From: Oceanibaculum indicum P24
GTDB lineage: Bacteria; Pseudomonadota; Alphaproteobacteria; Oceanibaculales; Oceanibaculaceae
Assembly (NCBI RefSeq): GCF_000299935.1
Contig: NZ_AMRL01000010.1
Coordinates: 1-64,000, forward strand
Direction of reading: 5' to 3'
DNA length: 64,000 bases
Below are positions 44,413 through 53,630 of the stretch, piece by piece; position 1 is the stretch's first letter, and the number at the start of each line of letters is the position of its first letter. The notes under the pieces are model-generated. The model ran no database searches and had not been told where the DNA came from. It worked only from the letters and a program-made list of their open reading frames with translations. A program made the translations under genes and the position numbers.

Positions 44413-45656
44413 GCCGCTTCTCCCAGTTTGACGGGCAGGCTGGCAAGGCCGCGCGCGTTCAGCCGGTCGAGCCGCCATTCCGGCTCGCCCGCCAGTTCCA
44501 TCCGCGGGTAACGGCTCAGCAGGCTGGTGAAGGCGATGCGCCCTTCAAGCCGCGCCAAGGGAGCGCCGATGCAGACATGCACGCCGCCGCCGAAGGTCAG
44601 GTGCGCGTTCGGCCGCCGCCCGACATCGAAATCGTCCGGCCGCTCGAACCGGCGCGGGTCACGGTTGGTGGCCCCGATCAGCCCGATCACCGGCGATCTG
44701 GCGGGAATGATGGTATCGCCGACCGGATAATCCTCGATGGCGACGCGCAGGATCATGTTGCCACCGGGCTCGCAGCGCATGAATTCCTCCAGCGCCGGGC
44801 GGATCAGCGCCGGGTCGGCACGCAGCCGCGCCATCTGGTCCGGGTGGCGCAGCAGCAGCAGCAGGCCGTTCCCAACCAGCGTCACCGTGGTCTCGTGCCC
44901 GGCCACCAGCATGGAGACGAGGTTGGTCAGCGTCTCCTCCTCGTCGGTGGTGCCGCTGTCATGCGCGCGGATCGCCATGTCCATCAGGCTCTCGCCCGGC
45001 CGCTTGCGCCGCTCGGCAATATGGCCGCGCAGGAAATCCTTGAACTCGGTCAGCGCGTTCAGTGCCTCCTGCTTCTGCTCCGGGGTCATCAAGATGTCGC
45101 CGATGCGGATCAGCGAGGCGCTCCAGCGCGCGATGGTCTCATCCATGCTCTGCGGCATGTCGAACAGATTGCACAGCACGCGCAGCGGCATCGGCCCGGC
45201 GAAGCCGTCGATCATGTTCACCGTGCCACCACGCGGTAGCGCGTCCAGCAGCCGGGCGGCCTCCGCCTCGATCATTACTTCCAGCGCCGTCATCGCCTGG
45301 GCGCGGAAGGCCGGCTCGTACACGCCGCGCATGCGGCCATGGTCGGGCGGGTTGGCGTTGATCATCTGCGGCTGGAAATCGCCGAACAGCCGGTAGCCGA
45401 CCGGGTCATTCTGGCGGTAGGACTCCTCATACCAGCCGCCGCGCCACAGGCGGGTGTCGCGCCCCATCTCCGGCGCCTTCAGGATGCGCGAGAATTCCTC
45501 ATGGCCGAGCACAAAATAGATGCCGCTGGCGGTGTCGAAATGCACCGTCCGCTGTTCACGGATCCGGTGCAGCGCCGGATAGGGATTCTGCAGGAAATCC
45601 CGGCTGGTCAGCAGCCCCCACCAGTCGATGGCGGCGGCCTCATCCGACAGGCTCAC
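44409..45656 (-). CDS. Cytochrome P450 tailoring enzyme
   Basis: 415 residues. Heme-binding motif FGGGVHVCIG with Cys near residue 362, I-helix AGHETT and K-helix EFMR. It begins with GTG and overlaps the FkbM stop as GTGA. No ferredoxin gene lies beside it. Candidate roles are hydroxylation, or oxidation of an O-methyl group to a methylenedioxy bridge together with the neighbouring methyltransferase. The substrate is inferred from context. Confidence 0.94.
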   Translation of the reverse strand: MSLSDEAAAIDWWGLLTSRDFLQNPYPALHRIREQRTVHFDTASGIYFVLGHEEFSRILKAPEMGRDTRLWRGGWYEESYRQNDPVGYRLFGDFQPQMINANPPDHGRMRGVYEPAFRAQAMTALEVMIEAEAARLLDALPRGGTVNMIDGFAGPMPLRVLCNLFDMPQSMDETIARWSASLIRIGDILMTPEQKQEALNALTEFKDFLRGHIAERRKRPGESLMDMAIRAHDSGTTDEEETLTNLVSMLVAGHETTVTLVGNGLLLLLRHPDQMARLRADPALIRPALEEFMRCEPGGNMILRVAIEDYPVGDTIIPARSPVIGLIGATNRDPRRFERPDDFDVGRRPNAHLTFGGGVHVCIGAPLARLEGRIAFTSLLSRYPRMELAGEPEWRLDRLNARGLASLPVKLGEAA

Positions 45657-46525
45657 CTTTTCCCCCCGGTCGCCCCACGGCTGGCATAGATGTGGAACAC
45701 CGGCGCGCCGCCCTGCGACAGCGGATGGCCGCCAATGCTGGTGCGGTAGCCGCGCCGCTTGAGGTCAGCCTCGATGGCCTCGGTTTCATCGCGGCCCAGA
45801 TGCACCTCTACCATCAGCTGGCGAATCTTCGGCCAGTCGGACTCGGCGATGCCGGCCAGCACCTCCTTCTCCGCCCCTTCGGTGTCGATCTTCAGCAAAT
45901 CGATGCCTGCCAGCCCGCGCGCGGCCAGCTGGCTGGACAGGGTGTCGATCTCGGCGGTCACACGCTCGGTGCGAAACAGGCTGTCGAGGAAATCGGCCTC
46001 TTCCATCCGCTCCGTCGTGCCGATGCGCTCGACAATTTCCCGCACCGCCTCGGAGGCACCGCTGCCGGCAAGGACTTCCCGCAGCCCGGCGGAGAGCTTC
46101 TCGCCAACCGCGCGGTTCGCCGTGGACAGGGCGGAGATGCCGGGGAAATAGTCGAATTCCAGCGTACCCGGCGCCCGGCCCAGCCCCAGCGGGATCGCCT
46201 CCGCTGGCGGCGTCAGCGCGGCGGCATTGCCGGCAAGGGCGGCAAAGGCAGCTGGCATCGGCTCATAGGCAAAGATACGGCCCTGCGCGCAGCGGTCGCG
46301 CAGATAGATCGCGAACAGCCCGATATTGGCGCCGACATCGAAATAGACGCCCTCCGCCGGCAGATCGATGCCGTGCGCGGCGAAATCCTCGGAGAAGATT
46401 TCATGCACCGAGAAATCCACCTCATACGGGTTCACGCACTGGATGGTGCGCCCGTCGGGAAGGGCCGTCGTCGTGGTCGCGCTCAAAGGGTTTCTCCCGC
46501 CGAAAATTCCCCCGAACGCTATCAT
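45653..46525 (-). CDS. FkbM-family SAM-dependent O-methyltransferase
   Basis: 290 residues from the ATG at 46525. SAM-binding motif FDVGANIGLFAIYL and the FkbM hallmark KIDTEGAEKEVLAG. In-frame TTG codons at 46543 and at 46486 are alternatives; the latter has a better ribosome site (GGGAG, 7 bases upstream). First gene of the tailoring/beta-branch operon. The family usually methylates hydroxyls of sugars and polyketides, so an O-methyl later closed to an acetal by the P450 is plausible. Confidence 0.9.
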   Translation of the reverse strand: MIAFGGIFGGRNPLSATTTTALPDGRTIQCVNPYEVDFSVHEIFSEDFAAHGIDLPAEGVYFDVGANIGLFAIYLRDRCAQGRIFAYEPMPAAFAALAGNAAALTPPAEAIPLGLGRAPGTLEFDYFPGISALSTANRAVGEKLSAGLREVLAGSGASEAVREIVERIGTTERMEEADFLDSLFRTERVTAEIDTLSSQLAARGLAGIDLLKIDTEGAEKEVLAGIAESDWPKIRQLMVEVHLGRDETEAIEADLKRRGYRTSIGGHPLSQGGAPVFHIYASRGATGGKR

Positions 46526-46568
46526 GCGGAGGCGTCGCGGCAAGCAGAAAGCTTTGTGACGGCGTGGC

Positions 46569-49061
46569 CTAGCCCTGCCGCAGCATAAGGGCCGGCGACC
46601 GGGCGAGCGCGCGGTTCAGGGCGGCAAGCCCGGCCAGTGCCATGACCGCTGCCGCCCCGGCGAGCCAGGGCAGCGCACCGACCAACGCCGGGCGGAAATT
46701 GAGCCAGCCGCCAATCGCTGCCCAGGCGGCGAGATTCCCCAGCAGCAGCGCCGCCAGCCCGGCAACAACCGCGATCAGCCCATATTCCAGCAGCGCCGCC
46801 ACGGCCAACTGCCGGCGCGTCGCGCCCAGCATCTTCAGCAGCACCGCCTCCTGCACCCGCCGACGCTGTCCGGCCAGCACGGACCCCATCAGCACCAGCA
46901 GGGTGGCCAGCCCGCTCGCCGCCGCCAGCGCCGTCATCGCCGTTCCGCCGCGCGCGGCCACCCCGGCGAGGAAATCGATCACCTCCGCGACCTTGATCGT
47001 CGGCGATTCAGGGAAGGCATCGGCAAGGACCGCCCGCACTGTCTCCAGCGCCGCCTCATCCGCCAGCCAGAGCGCGGCCACCTCCCGATGAGGCGGCGGA
47101 TCGGCCGGCGGTGACAGCAGGATCGGGAAGTCCAGGTCGAGCCCCGCCCAGTCCACCTGGCGCAGATTGGCGATCCGCCCTTCCAGCGGTTCGCCCAGCA
47201 CGTTCAGCGTCAGAGTATCGCCGACCGCGACGCCAAGCCTGTCCGCCACGCGCGCATCGACCGACAGCAGCGTCGGCCCGTCATAATCCGCCGGCCACCA
47301 GTCGCCGGCCACGACGCCGGCGGCGGGCGGATCGGCCCGCCAGGACAGGCCCCGGTCGCCGCGGACGACGAAGCCGACTTCCGCCGGGATGCGCAGCTCG
47401 GCGACCGGCACGCCCCCGACACGGTCGAGCCGTCCATGCAGGAAGGGGGCCCGCGTCCAGCGCGCCAGCGCGGGCTGCGCCGCCATCAGCGTATCGAAGC
47501 GTGCGGCCTCCTCCGGTGGCAGGTTCAGCAGGATCAGGTCCGGGGATGCCGCCGGCAGCGTGTCTTGCAGATGCGAAGCCGCATTGCCGCGCAGCGACGC
47601 AGCCGCGACCAGCAGCGTCAGGCACAGGCCCAGCGCCAGCACCAGCGATGCCGTCGGCGCGCCGGGCCGGTGCAGGTTGGCGAGCGCCAGTCGCAGCAGC
47701 GGATAGCGGGTTCGGCCTGCAAACCGGCCGGCGCCCCACATGACAATCCGTCCGAGGGCAAGGAACCCCAGCACCGCGAGCGCCGCCCCGCTGGCGAATA
47801 GAGCGGCCACCACCGGCAGCGGCGCCGACCAGACCAGCAGCAAAAGGAGCAGCACCGCCAGCAGCGCCAGTGCGGAGAGCGTCCGCCAGCCAGGGCGCTG
47901 CCGCTCGCTTGCCACCAGATCGCGCAGCAGGTGTTGCGGCGGCAGCTGCGCCGCCCGCGCCAACGGCCAGAGCGCGAAGATCAGGCTCGCCAGCAGCCCG
48001 AAGCCGGCGGCGCTTGCCAGCGGCAGCGCCCGAAGCGCCGGATCGAGCGGCAGCCAGTCGGCCAGCAGCGGCGTTGCGGCGCGCGCGGCGGCGATGCCGA
48101 GCGCCAGCCCGAGGGCGACACCGGCCAGCGACGCCGCCATGATCTGCATGAGGTAGAGCCGACGTATGGTGGCGGTGGTGGCGCCCAGCCCCTTCAGGAT
48201 GGCGATGGTGTCGCGTTTGCGGTCGAGATAGGCATTGACCGCGCCGCCGACGCCGACGCCGCCGATCAGCACCATGCCGAGCGACAGCAGGATCAGCAGG
48301 GAGGTGACGAAACCCATGCTGCGCTCCACGCCGGGCACGCCATCCGCGGCATCGATAATGCGGTAGCCGGCCTCCGGGAAGCGCTGCCCGAAATCGCGAA
48401 TCCAGTCGCCCGCCGCAAGCTGGTCCCGCAGGCGCACGCGGCTGTACCAATAGGTCTGGGTGCCGGGCGCCACCAGCGCGTTTTGCTCGATGGCCGGCAA
48501 GGCGACGATCACCCGTGGCCCCAGCGTGAAGCCGCGCAGCGCACGGTCCGGCTCGGCGCAGATTATTGCCCGCATCTCGAAATTCTGGCCGCCGATCATA
48601 ATGCGGTCGCCCAGCACCAGCCCCAGCACCGCCAGCAATTCCTCGCCCACGACAGTGCCCCGGATGCCGTCGCGTTTCGCCAGCGCTTCGGACAGCGGCA
48701 TCGAAGGCTCCAGCACCACATCGCCATAGAGCGGATAGGCGGCATCGACCGCTTTCATCTCGATCAGCGTGCTGTTGCCGCCGCCATGCGCCAGCGGCCG
48801 CAGCTCGGCGGTCAGGCTCGCGGTGCCGGCTTCCGCGAACAGCGCCAGATGGTCAGGCGGCGGCGGACGGTGATAGAGCCGCAGCGAGACATCGCCGCCA
48901 ATGCCGGCCCGCGCGCCGGCCTGCACGCCGTCCAGCACCATGCGCGACAGCAGGCCGGTCGCCGCCATCGCCGCCGTGCCCAGCGCGACGCACAAGATCA
49001 GCAGCCAGAAACCGCCCATCGCGCCGCGCAGATCGCGCAAGGCCAACCGCAGAATTGTCAC
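46569..49061 (-). CDS. FtsX/YbbP-type ABC transporter permease
   Basis: 830 residues from a GTG at 49061 (VTILRLALRDL), which has GGGGAG upstream and opens on the cytoplasmic helix typical of the family. The upstream in-frame extension to 49466 is Arg/Pro-rich and unlike protein. Two FtsX-type repeats: a periplasmic domain after the first helix, three helices in the middle, a second periplasmic domain and three C-terminal helices. Family members work with a separate YbbA/LolD-like ATPase in lipid or lipoprotein export, but no such gene is adjacent. Whether it belongs to the cluster is unclear. Confidence 0.88.
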   Translation of the reverse strand: MTILRLALRDLRGAMGGFWLLILCVALGTAAMAATGLLSRMVLDGVQAGARAGIGGDVSLRLYHRPPPPDHLALFAEAGTASLTAELRPLAHGGGNSTLIEMKAVDAAYPLYGDVVLEPSMPLSEALAKRDGIRGTVVGEELLAVLGLVLGDRIMIGGQNFEMRAIICAEPDRALRGFTLGPRVIVALPAIEQNALVAPGTQTYWYSRVRLRDQLAAGDWIRDFGQRFPEAGYRIIDAADGVPGVERSMGFVTSLLILLSLGMVLIGGVGVGGAVNAYLDRKRDTIAILKGLGATTATIRRLYLMQIMAASLAGVALGLALGIAAARAATPLLADWLPLDPALRALPLASAAGFGLLASLIFALWPLARAAQLPPQHLLRDLVASERQRPGWRTLSALALLAVLLLLLLVWSAPLPVVAALFASGAALAVLGFLALGRIVMWGAGRFAGRTRYPLLRLALANLHRPGAPTASLVLALGLCLTLLVAAASLRGNAASHLQDTLPAASPDLILLNLPPEEAARFDTLMAAQPALARWTRAPFLHGRLDRVGGVPVAELRIPAEVGFVVRGDRGLSWRADPPAAGVVAGDWWPADYDGPTLLSVDARVADRLGVAVGDTLTLNVLGEPLEGRIANLRQVDWAGLDLDFPILLSPPADPPPHREVAALWLADEAALETVRAVLADAFPESPTIKVAEVIDFLAGVAARGGTAMTALAAASGLATLLVLMGSVLAGQRRRVQEAVLLKMLGATRRQLAVAALLEYGLIAVVAGLAALLLGNLAAWAAIGGWLNFRPALVGALPWLAGAAAVMALAGLAALNRALARSPALMLRQG

Positions 49062-49217
49062 GCCGCCTGTTCTCCCCGCTTTACATCCCCCGGGGGATAT
49101 AGACCGTTTCAGCCGCTCATCGAAGGAAAAGCCAGACAAACGGGGAAGCTTGCCTTCCGGCCCCGGCAATGCATGTCCTATAGGCCGTGGGGAACCAAAA
49201 AGAACAGGGGGCAAGAA

Positions 49218-50285
49218 ATGACCGGAAAAAAGAAGGCCATCGTCGTCGGCGCGCTGGGTGTCATCGGGCGCTATATCGTGGAGCGGCTGGAGGCCGAGGG
49301 CGGCTGGGAGATCATCGGCCTGTCGCGCCGGCAGGGCGAGAGCCGGGGCGATGTGCGCTATGTCGCCGTCGATCTGTTGGACGAGCGCGACGTGGCCGCA
49401 AAGATGGGCGCGTGCGCGGACGCCACGCACATCTTCTACGCCGCCTTTCAGGCCGTACCCGGCCATGCGTCAGGCTATGCCGCCAACATCGCGCCCAATC
49501 TCGACATGCTGGTGAACTCGGTCAGCGCCGTGGAGGCGCTTTCGCCTAATCTCGAACGGGTCGTGCTGGTGACCGGCACCAAGACCTATGGCGTGCATAT
49601 GGGCCCCTACAAGACGCCGGCGCGGGAGAGCGATCCGCGCCACATGCCGCCCAACTATTACTTCAACCAGGTGGACTGGCTGACCGAGCGGCAGAAGGGC
49701 AAGCGCTGGGACTGGGTGGAGCTGCGTCCGCAGACCCTGTGCGGCTTCGCGCCCGGCACGCCGATGAGCATCGTGCCGGTGATCGGCGTCTATGCCGCCT
49801 TCTGCAAGGAGCTTGGTTTGCCCTTCCGCTTTCCCGGCAAGCCCGGCGCCTACACCTCGGTCTATCAGGTGACGGATTCGGCGCATTTCGCCGATGCCTG
49901 CCTGTGGGCGGCGTTGGAGCCGCGCTGTTCCAACCAGGCCTACAACATCACCAATGGCGATTATTTCCGCTGGTGCCATCTGTGGCCGGTCTTCGCGGAT
50001 TTCTTCGGCCTGCCCTATGCGCCGCCGCAGACCATCTCGCTGACGCAGATGATGGCGGACAAGGAAGATCTCTGGAACGCCCTCGTCGCGAAGCACGGTC
50101 TGAAGCCCTATGGCTTCGACGAGATCGCTGCCTGGCCGTTCGGCGACTATGTGTTCGGCGCCGACTGGGACGTGATGTCGAACGTCACCAAGTCGCGCCA
50201 GCACGGCTTCCACAATGTCATCGACAGCGAGGAAATGTTCCTGCGGCTATTCCAGCGCTTCCGCGACGAGAAGATCATTCCCTGA
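49218..50285 (+). CDS. PRISE-type short-chain dehydrogenase/reductase
   Basis: 355 residues. The ATG at 49218 has AGGGGG just upstream and is followed by the Rossmann motif VVGALGVIGRYIVE. The stretches HIFYAAF, VTGTKTYGVH and NYYFNQVDWL fit the progesterone 5-beta-reductase/iridoid synthase (PRISE) branch, in which the Tyr of the last motif is catalytic and enones are reduced with NADPH. Substrate unknown. It stands alone, divergent from the permease and convergent with the chemoreceptor, with 1 base between the stops. Confidence 0.85.
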   Translation: MTGKKKAIVVGALGVIGRYIVERLEAEGGWEIIGLSRRQGESRGDVRYVAVDLLDERDVAAKMGACADATHIFYAAFQAVPGHASGYAANIAPNLDMLVNSVSAVEALSPNLERVVLVTGTKTYGVHMGPYKTPARESDPRHMPPNYYFNQVDWLTERQKGKRWDWVELRPQTLCGFAPGTPMSIVPVIGVYAAFCKELGLPFRFPGKPGAYTSVYQVTDSAHFADACLWAALEPRCSNQAYNITNGDYFRWCHLWPVFADFFGLPYAPPQTISLTQMMADKEDLWNALVAKHGLKPYGFDEIAAWPFGDYVFGADWDVMSNVTKSRQHGFHNVIDSEEMFLRLFQRFRDEKIIP

Positions 50286-50286
50286 G

Positions 50287-51597
50287 CTAAGCCGAGCGGG
50301 CTGCCCCCAGATAGCGGTCCACCTCTGCGCGCAACACCTCGGCCTGGCGCGACAGCTCGCCGGCGGCGTTCTGCACGTCGCGGGCGGCACTTTCGGTCTC
50401 GCCGGCGGATTCCAGCACCAGCGTGGTGCTGCGCGCGACCTCCGCCGTGCCGGCCGAGGCTTCCTGCACATTCTTGGAGATTTCCGATGTCGCCGCCGCC
50501 TGCTCCTCGACCGACAGGTTCACCGAGGCGGAAATCCGGCTGACATCGTCGATGGCGGTCACGATCTCGCCGATCGCGTGGACCGCCTTGCCGGTCGCCG
50601 TGCGGATGCCCTCGACCTGATCCTGAATGCGGGCCGTCGCCTCGCCGGTCTGGTTGGCCAGGCTCTTCACCTCCGACGCGACGACGGAGAAGCCCTTGCC
50701 CGCCTCGCCGGCCCGCGCCGCCTCGATGGTCGCGTTCAGTGCCAGCAAGTTGGTCTGCTCGGCAATCTCGCGGATCAGGGTGATGACGCTGCCGATCTCC
50801 TCGGCGGCCTGGCTCAGCGTCGCGACCTGGTCGTTCGCCAGCTTCGCCTTGTCGTTCGCCGCCTGGATGGTGCGCAGCGAATCGCCGACCTGCCGGGTGA
50901 TCTCGCCGATGGAGGCCGACAGCTCCTCCGACGCCGAGGCGACCGCCCCGACATTGGCCGAAGCCTCTTCCGTCGCGGCGGCGACGGCGGTGGTCTGGGT
51001 CATGGTGCTGTTGGCCAGCCCGGTCAGGCTGGAGGAGGTTGCCTGCAGCTGCGTCGCCGCCGAGGCCACCACCTCGACCACGCTGCCGACCTGGCTTTCG
51101 AAGCCGTCGGTCAGGCTGGCGAAATGCGTCACCTTGGCGCCCATGCTCTCCGTGGCCTCGTTGATCCGGTTGGCGCTGACGAGGAAATGCCCGCCGAAGC
51201 CCTGCGGCTGGATCTTGCGGAAGAAGCGGCCCTTGGCGACATAGTCCATGGCGGCCCCGGCCTCGCGCACGAAGGCGTCGGTCACATCGACCAGATGATT
51301 GACCGCACGCAACAGCGCCAGCATCTCTCCGCCCTCGTCGAGGCGCGTCAGCCGCTGCTCGAAATCGCCGACCGCCACCGCGGTGCAGACTTCCTGCGTG
51401 CGCACGATCCAGCGCCGGGCCTTCGCCAGAAACAGCATCGTCGCCACCGCGCACAGCGCCGACAGGGCGGCAGCGGCGCTGGCATAGAGGCCGGCTTCAG
51501 CGACCGGCAGCCAGGGTAGCAGGGCTGCGGCGGCGGCGGTCAGCACCGCCAGCAGGGCGGCGGTGCCGGCCCTAGAGAGAGAGGACGAATTCGTCAT
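50287..51597 (-). CDS. Methyl-accepting chemotaxis protein
   Basis: 436 residues. Two closely spaced hydrophobic segments in the first 60 residues with almost no periplasmic part, then a signalling coiled coil with the conserved hairpin tip [24 protein letters not shown]. The lack of a sensory periplasmic domain implies that the signal comes from inside the cell, fitting the PAS protein encoded just upstream, whose end overlaps this start by 26 bases. Confidence 0.94.
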   Translation of the reverse strand: MTNSSSLSRAGTAALLAVLTAAAAALLPWLPVAEAGLYASAAAALSALCAVATMLFLAKARRWIVRTQEVCTAVAVGDFEQRLTRLDEGGEMLALLRAVNHLVDVTDAFVREAGAAMDYVAKGRFFRKIQPQGFGGHFLVSANRINEATESMGAKVTHFASLTDGFESQVGSVVEVVASAATQLQATSSSLTGLANSTMTQTTAVAAATEEASANVGAVASASEELSASIGEITRQVGDSLRTIQAANDKAKLANDQVATLSQAAEEIGSVITLIREIAEQTNLLALNATIEAARAGEAGKGFSVVASEVKSLANQTGEATARIQDQVEGIRTATGKAVHAIGEIVTAIDDVSRISASVNLSVEEQAAATSEISKNVQEASAGTAEVARSTTLVLESAGETESAARDVQNAAGELSRQAEVLRAEVDRYLGAARSA

Positions 51598-52099
51598 AGC
51601 CGAGTCCCTTTTCCTGCAGCATGGCGGTCAGGCGCTCCTGCGCGGCCTTCAGCCCGTCCTTGCGGTTGGCCGGCTGCTCCTCGATGGCGCGCAGTTCCTT
51701 GTAGATCGGTTCGATGGCCGTGAGCGCAGCCGCTTTCGGAAAACGACGGTTGGAGTGATAACCCAGAATCCGCCCCTGGCCGTCCAGGCTGGGCGTCACA
51801 TGCGCCAGCACCCAGTAATGGCCGCCGCTCTTGGTGCGGTTCTTCACATAGGCGAAGATTTCCTGGCCGGCCTGGATCCTGTCCCACAGCAGCTTGAAGA
51901 CGCTGCGTGGCATGTCGGGATGACGGATGAAGCTGTGCGGCTGGCCCAGCGTCTCCGCCTCGCTATAGCCGGAAACCTTCATGAACACATCGTTGCAATA
52001 GGTGATGCGGCCCTTCGGGTCGGTCTTCGAGACGATGATCTCGTTCTCGCCGAAATCCACCCGCTCCCCTGTCACCGCCACTGCCGGCTGTCTGGCCAT
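51572..52099 (-). CDS. Aer-type PAS domain protein
   Basis: 175 residues. One PAS domain with the aerotaxis-type features [31 protein letters not shown] and [12 protein letters not shown], probably FAD-binding, followed by a helical tail. It has no membrane or signalling segment of its own; those lie in the overlapping chemoreceptor gene. Together they correspond to a redox/oxygen taxis receptor in two polypeptides. Confidence 0.9.
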   Translation of the reverse strand: MARQPAVAVTGERVDFGENEIIVSKTDPKGRITYCNDVFMKVSGYSEAETLGQPHSFIRHPDMPRSVFKLLWDRIQAGQEIFAYVKNRTKSGGHYWVLAHVTPSLDGQGRILGYHSNRRFPKAAALTAIEPIYKELRAIEEQPANRKDGLKAAQERLTAMLQEKGLGYDEFVLSL

Positions 52100-52305
52100 T
52101 CTCGTCCTCCCCCGGCTTTCTGCCGGCCGGTTCTGCGTGCGTACCCTTCCGGATGTACCGCTTGAAAAATATCATTTCAAGGATTGCGGACAGGAGGGCA
52201 CATGCCCGAAAGCCGCCGCAAACCTAGTCGGCGAACGGCAAGCCTAACAGTGGTTTATCTAATTTAGGATAAAATAACGTAAAGCTTGATCAAGCGCGCC
52301 GGCGT
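52100..52305. other. Intergenic region with promoter of the PAS/MCP pair
   Basis: 206 bases between the end of the regulator gene and the PAS gene start; both genes are on the minus strand. It contains a perfect 7-base inverted repeat (52161-52181) near the PAS start and a short palindrome (52284-52295) after the regulator stop. Confidence 0.5.
52161..52181. repeat. Inverted repeat upstream of the PAS gene
   Basis: CTTGAAA (52161-52167), spacer of 7, TTTCAAG (52175-52181), a perfect inverted repeat about 60 bases before the PAS start. It could be an operator; I do not recognise the regulator. Confidence 0.5.
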
Positions 52306-53424
52306 TCAGCGCAGGAAGATATCGTGCGACAGCGTCTGGTGGACGAGCCGCGACAGCTCCGTCGATTTGTTGATCCGGAGTTTCTCGTAGAGCCGCTGCA
52401 GGATCGTGCGCACCGTGCTGACCTTGGTCTGCCGCAAGCGGGCAATATCCTCATGCGACATGCCGCGTGCGACCCCCAGCGCCACCACAGCCTCCGCCTC
52501 GGTGAGGGCCAGCCGCGCGACCAGCAATTCCTTGTCATCCGCGCCGGCAGCCTCGGCGTCGAGCACCTGCAGGACGATGCAGTTCTGCGTCTGCCCCGCA
52601 GTCAGGCCGGACGGGCGCGACAGGATCAGCGAGAGCGGGCTTCCATCCGCCATACTGCTGGAAAGCTGCAGGAAGACCGGGGCTTCGCGGCCCGCTTCCA
52701 GCGCCGCCAGCGCGGTGCGCAGGTCGTTATTGTCGCCGGCCTTGGAAAAGACCAGCCGGCCCCGCAGCAGCTGCAGCCGCGGGTCGGACTGGGCGATCCG
52801 CCGCGCCGCCTCGTTCGAGGCGAGGACCGAGGTATCGGCGTCGAGAATGAAGATCGGCTCCTTCAGCCGGTCGAACGCCAGAACCTCCAGCTGCGATTGC
52901 CCGCTGGCCAGGATACTACCCTGATGCAGCCGCATGACGGTGCGCAGCAGCTGCTGCATCGCCCCCAGCGTCGCCTTCTCCCGCGCATCGAACGGGCGCT
53001 GGGCCTCGGCCCGGACGATCGACAGGCGCACGCGCGGAAAGCCCGGCAGCTTGCCGTCATCGACGATGGAGACCAGCGTGCGCCCGATCTCATAGGGCTT
53101 CAGGTAATCATTGTAGAATTCGCTGCGCCGCAGATCCTCAAGCGGCAGCAGCTCGTCCGAAACGATCAGGCTGCCCTTCGGCGGCAGCCCGTCGCGGGTC
53201 GCGGCCTGCGTCCAGACATCCAGGCTGCCGTAATAGGCGGCATATTCGTTGAGCGCTTCCTGCGGTATGCCCGTGGCCGCCCACACGGCCCGCGGATCGG
53301 ACGGCGCCAGATGCGGCGTATAGAGCGTGATCGCCCGCGCCTCGATCAGCCGCGTGATATCCGACAGGACGGATTGAAAATCCGGCGCGAACCGCTCGGA
53401 CCTGGCCTCGGCTTGCATATTCAT
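52306..53424 (-). CDS. LuxR-type HTH transcriptional regulator with PAS-like sensor part
   Basis: 372 residues from the ATG at 53424, chosen for the GGGGA five bases upstream; in-frame ATGs at 53496, 53430 and 53418 are alternatives. The C-terminal 65 residues (LTEAEAVVALGVARGMSHEDIARL, then TVRTILQRLYEKL) match the LuxR/FixJ helix-turn-helix; the middle (FILDADTSVLASNEAARRI) looks PAS-like. No autoinducer-binding domain or phosphoacceptor is evident. Targets unknown; it is about 6 kb from the polyketide cluster and might regulate it or the chemotaxis pair. Confidence 0.85.
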   Translation of the reverse strand: MNMQAEARSERFAPDFQSVLSDITRLIEARAITLYTPHLAPSDPRAVWAATGIPQEALNEYAAYYGSLDVWTQAATRDGLPPKGSLIVSDELLPLEDLRRSEFYNDYLKPYEIGRTLVSIVDDGKLPGFPRVRLSIVRAEAQRPFDAREKATLGAMQQLLRTVMRLHQGSILASGQSQLEVLAFDRLKEPIFILDADTSVLASNEAARRIAQSDPRLQLLRGRLVFSKAGDNNDLRTALAALEAGREAPVFLQLSSSMADGSPLSLILSRPSGLTAGQTQNCIVLQVLDAEAAGADDKELLVARLALTEAEAVVALGVARGMSHEDIARLRQTKVSTVRTILQRLYEKLRINKSTELSRLVHQTLSHDIFLR

Positions 53425-53608
53425 CCCCATCCCCGCGCTGACGCGTCCTGTCCTGTCTTGGCCCGTTTCCGCTCTTTTCGTTGAATACGCACGCATGAAA
53501 CAGGCCGCACATCTCTAATGGATGAAAGCCCCTATATCCATAGAATTTGTGTGGTCATTACTTTGTGCGTATCGATGCGATATTTTTGATGACGAGCGAA
53601 CGATACAA

Positions 53609-53622
53609 TTGATGCATATCAT
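53609..53622. promoter_or_regulatory. FNR/FixK-like box 1
   Basis: TTGATGCATATCAT matches the FNR consensus TTGAT-N4-ATCAA at nine of ten positions. Confidence 0.4.
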
Positions 53623-53630
53623 CATATGCA
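53613..53630. repeat. Perfect palindrome upstream of the LuxR-type gene
   Basis: TGCATAT, 4-base spacer, ATATGCA. Its 18 to 20 base size suits an operator of a dimeric regulator and it overlaps FNR-like box 1. Confidence 0.5.

Noticed and set aside
49062-49466. N-terminal extension of the FtsX-type permease
   Set aside because: Composition unlike protein and covering the PRISE gene start; a GTG with ribosome site at 49061 fits the family.
51572-51597. Frameshift joining the PAS and MCP genes
   Set aside because: Each frame has its own plausible start and stop and complete domains; the overlap looks natural.
52284-52295. Palindrome GCTTGATCAAGC as a terminator of the LuxR-type gene
   Set aside because: The stem is only four pairs around GATC and the T tract after it is interrupted.
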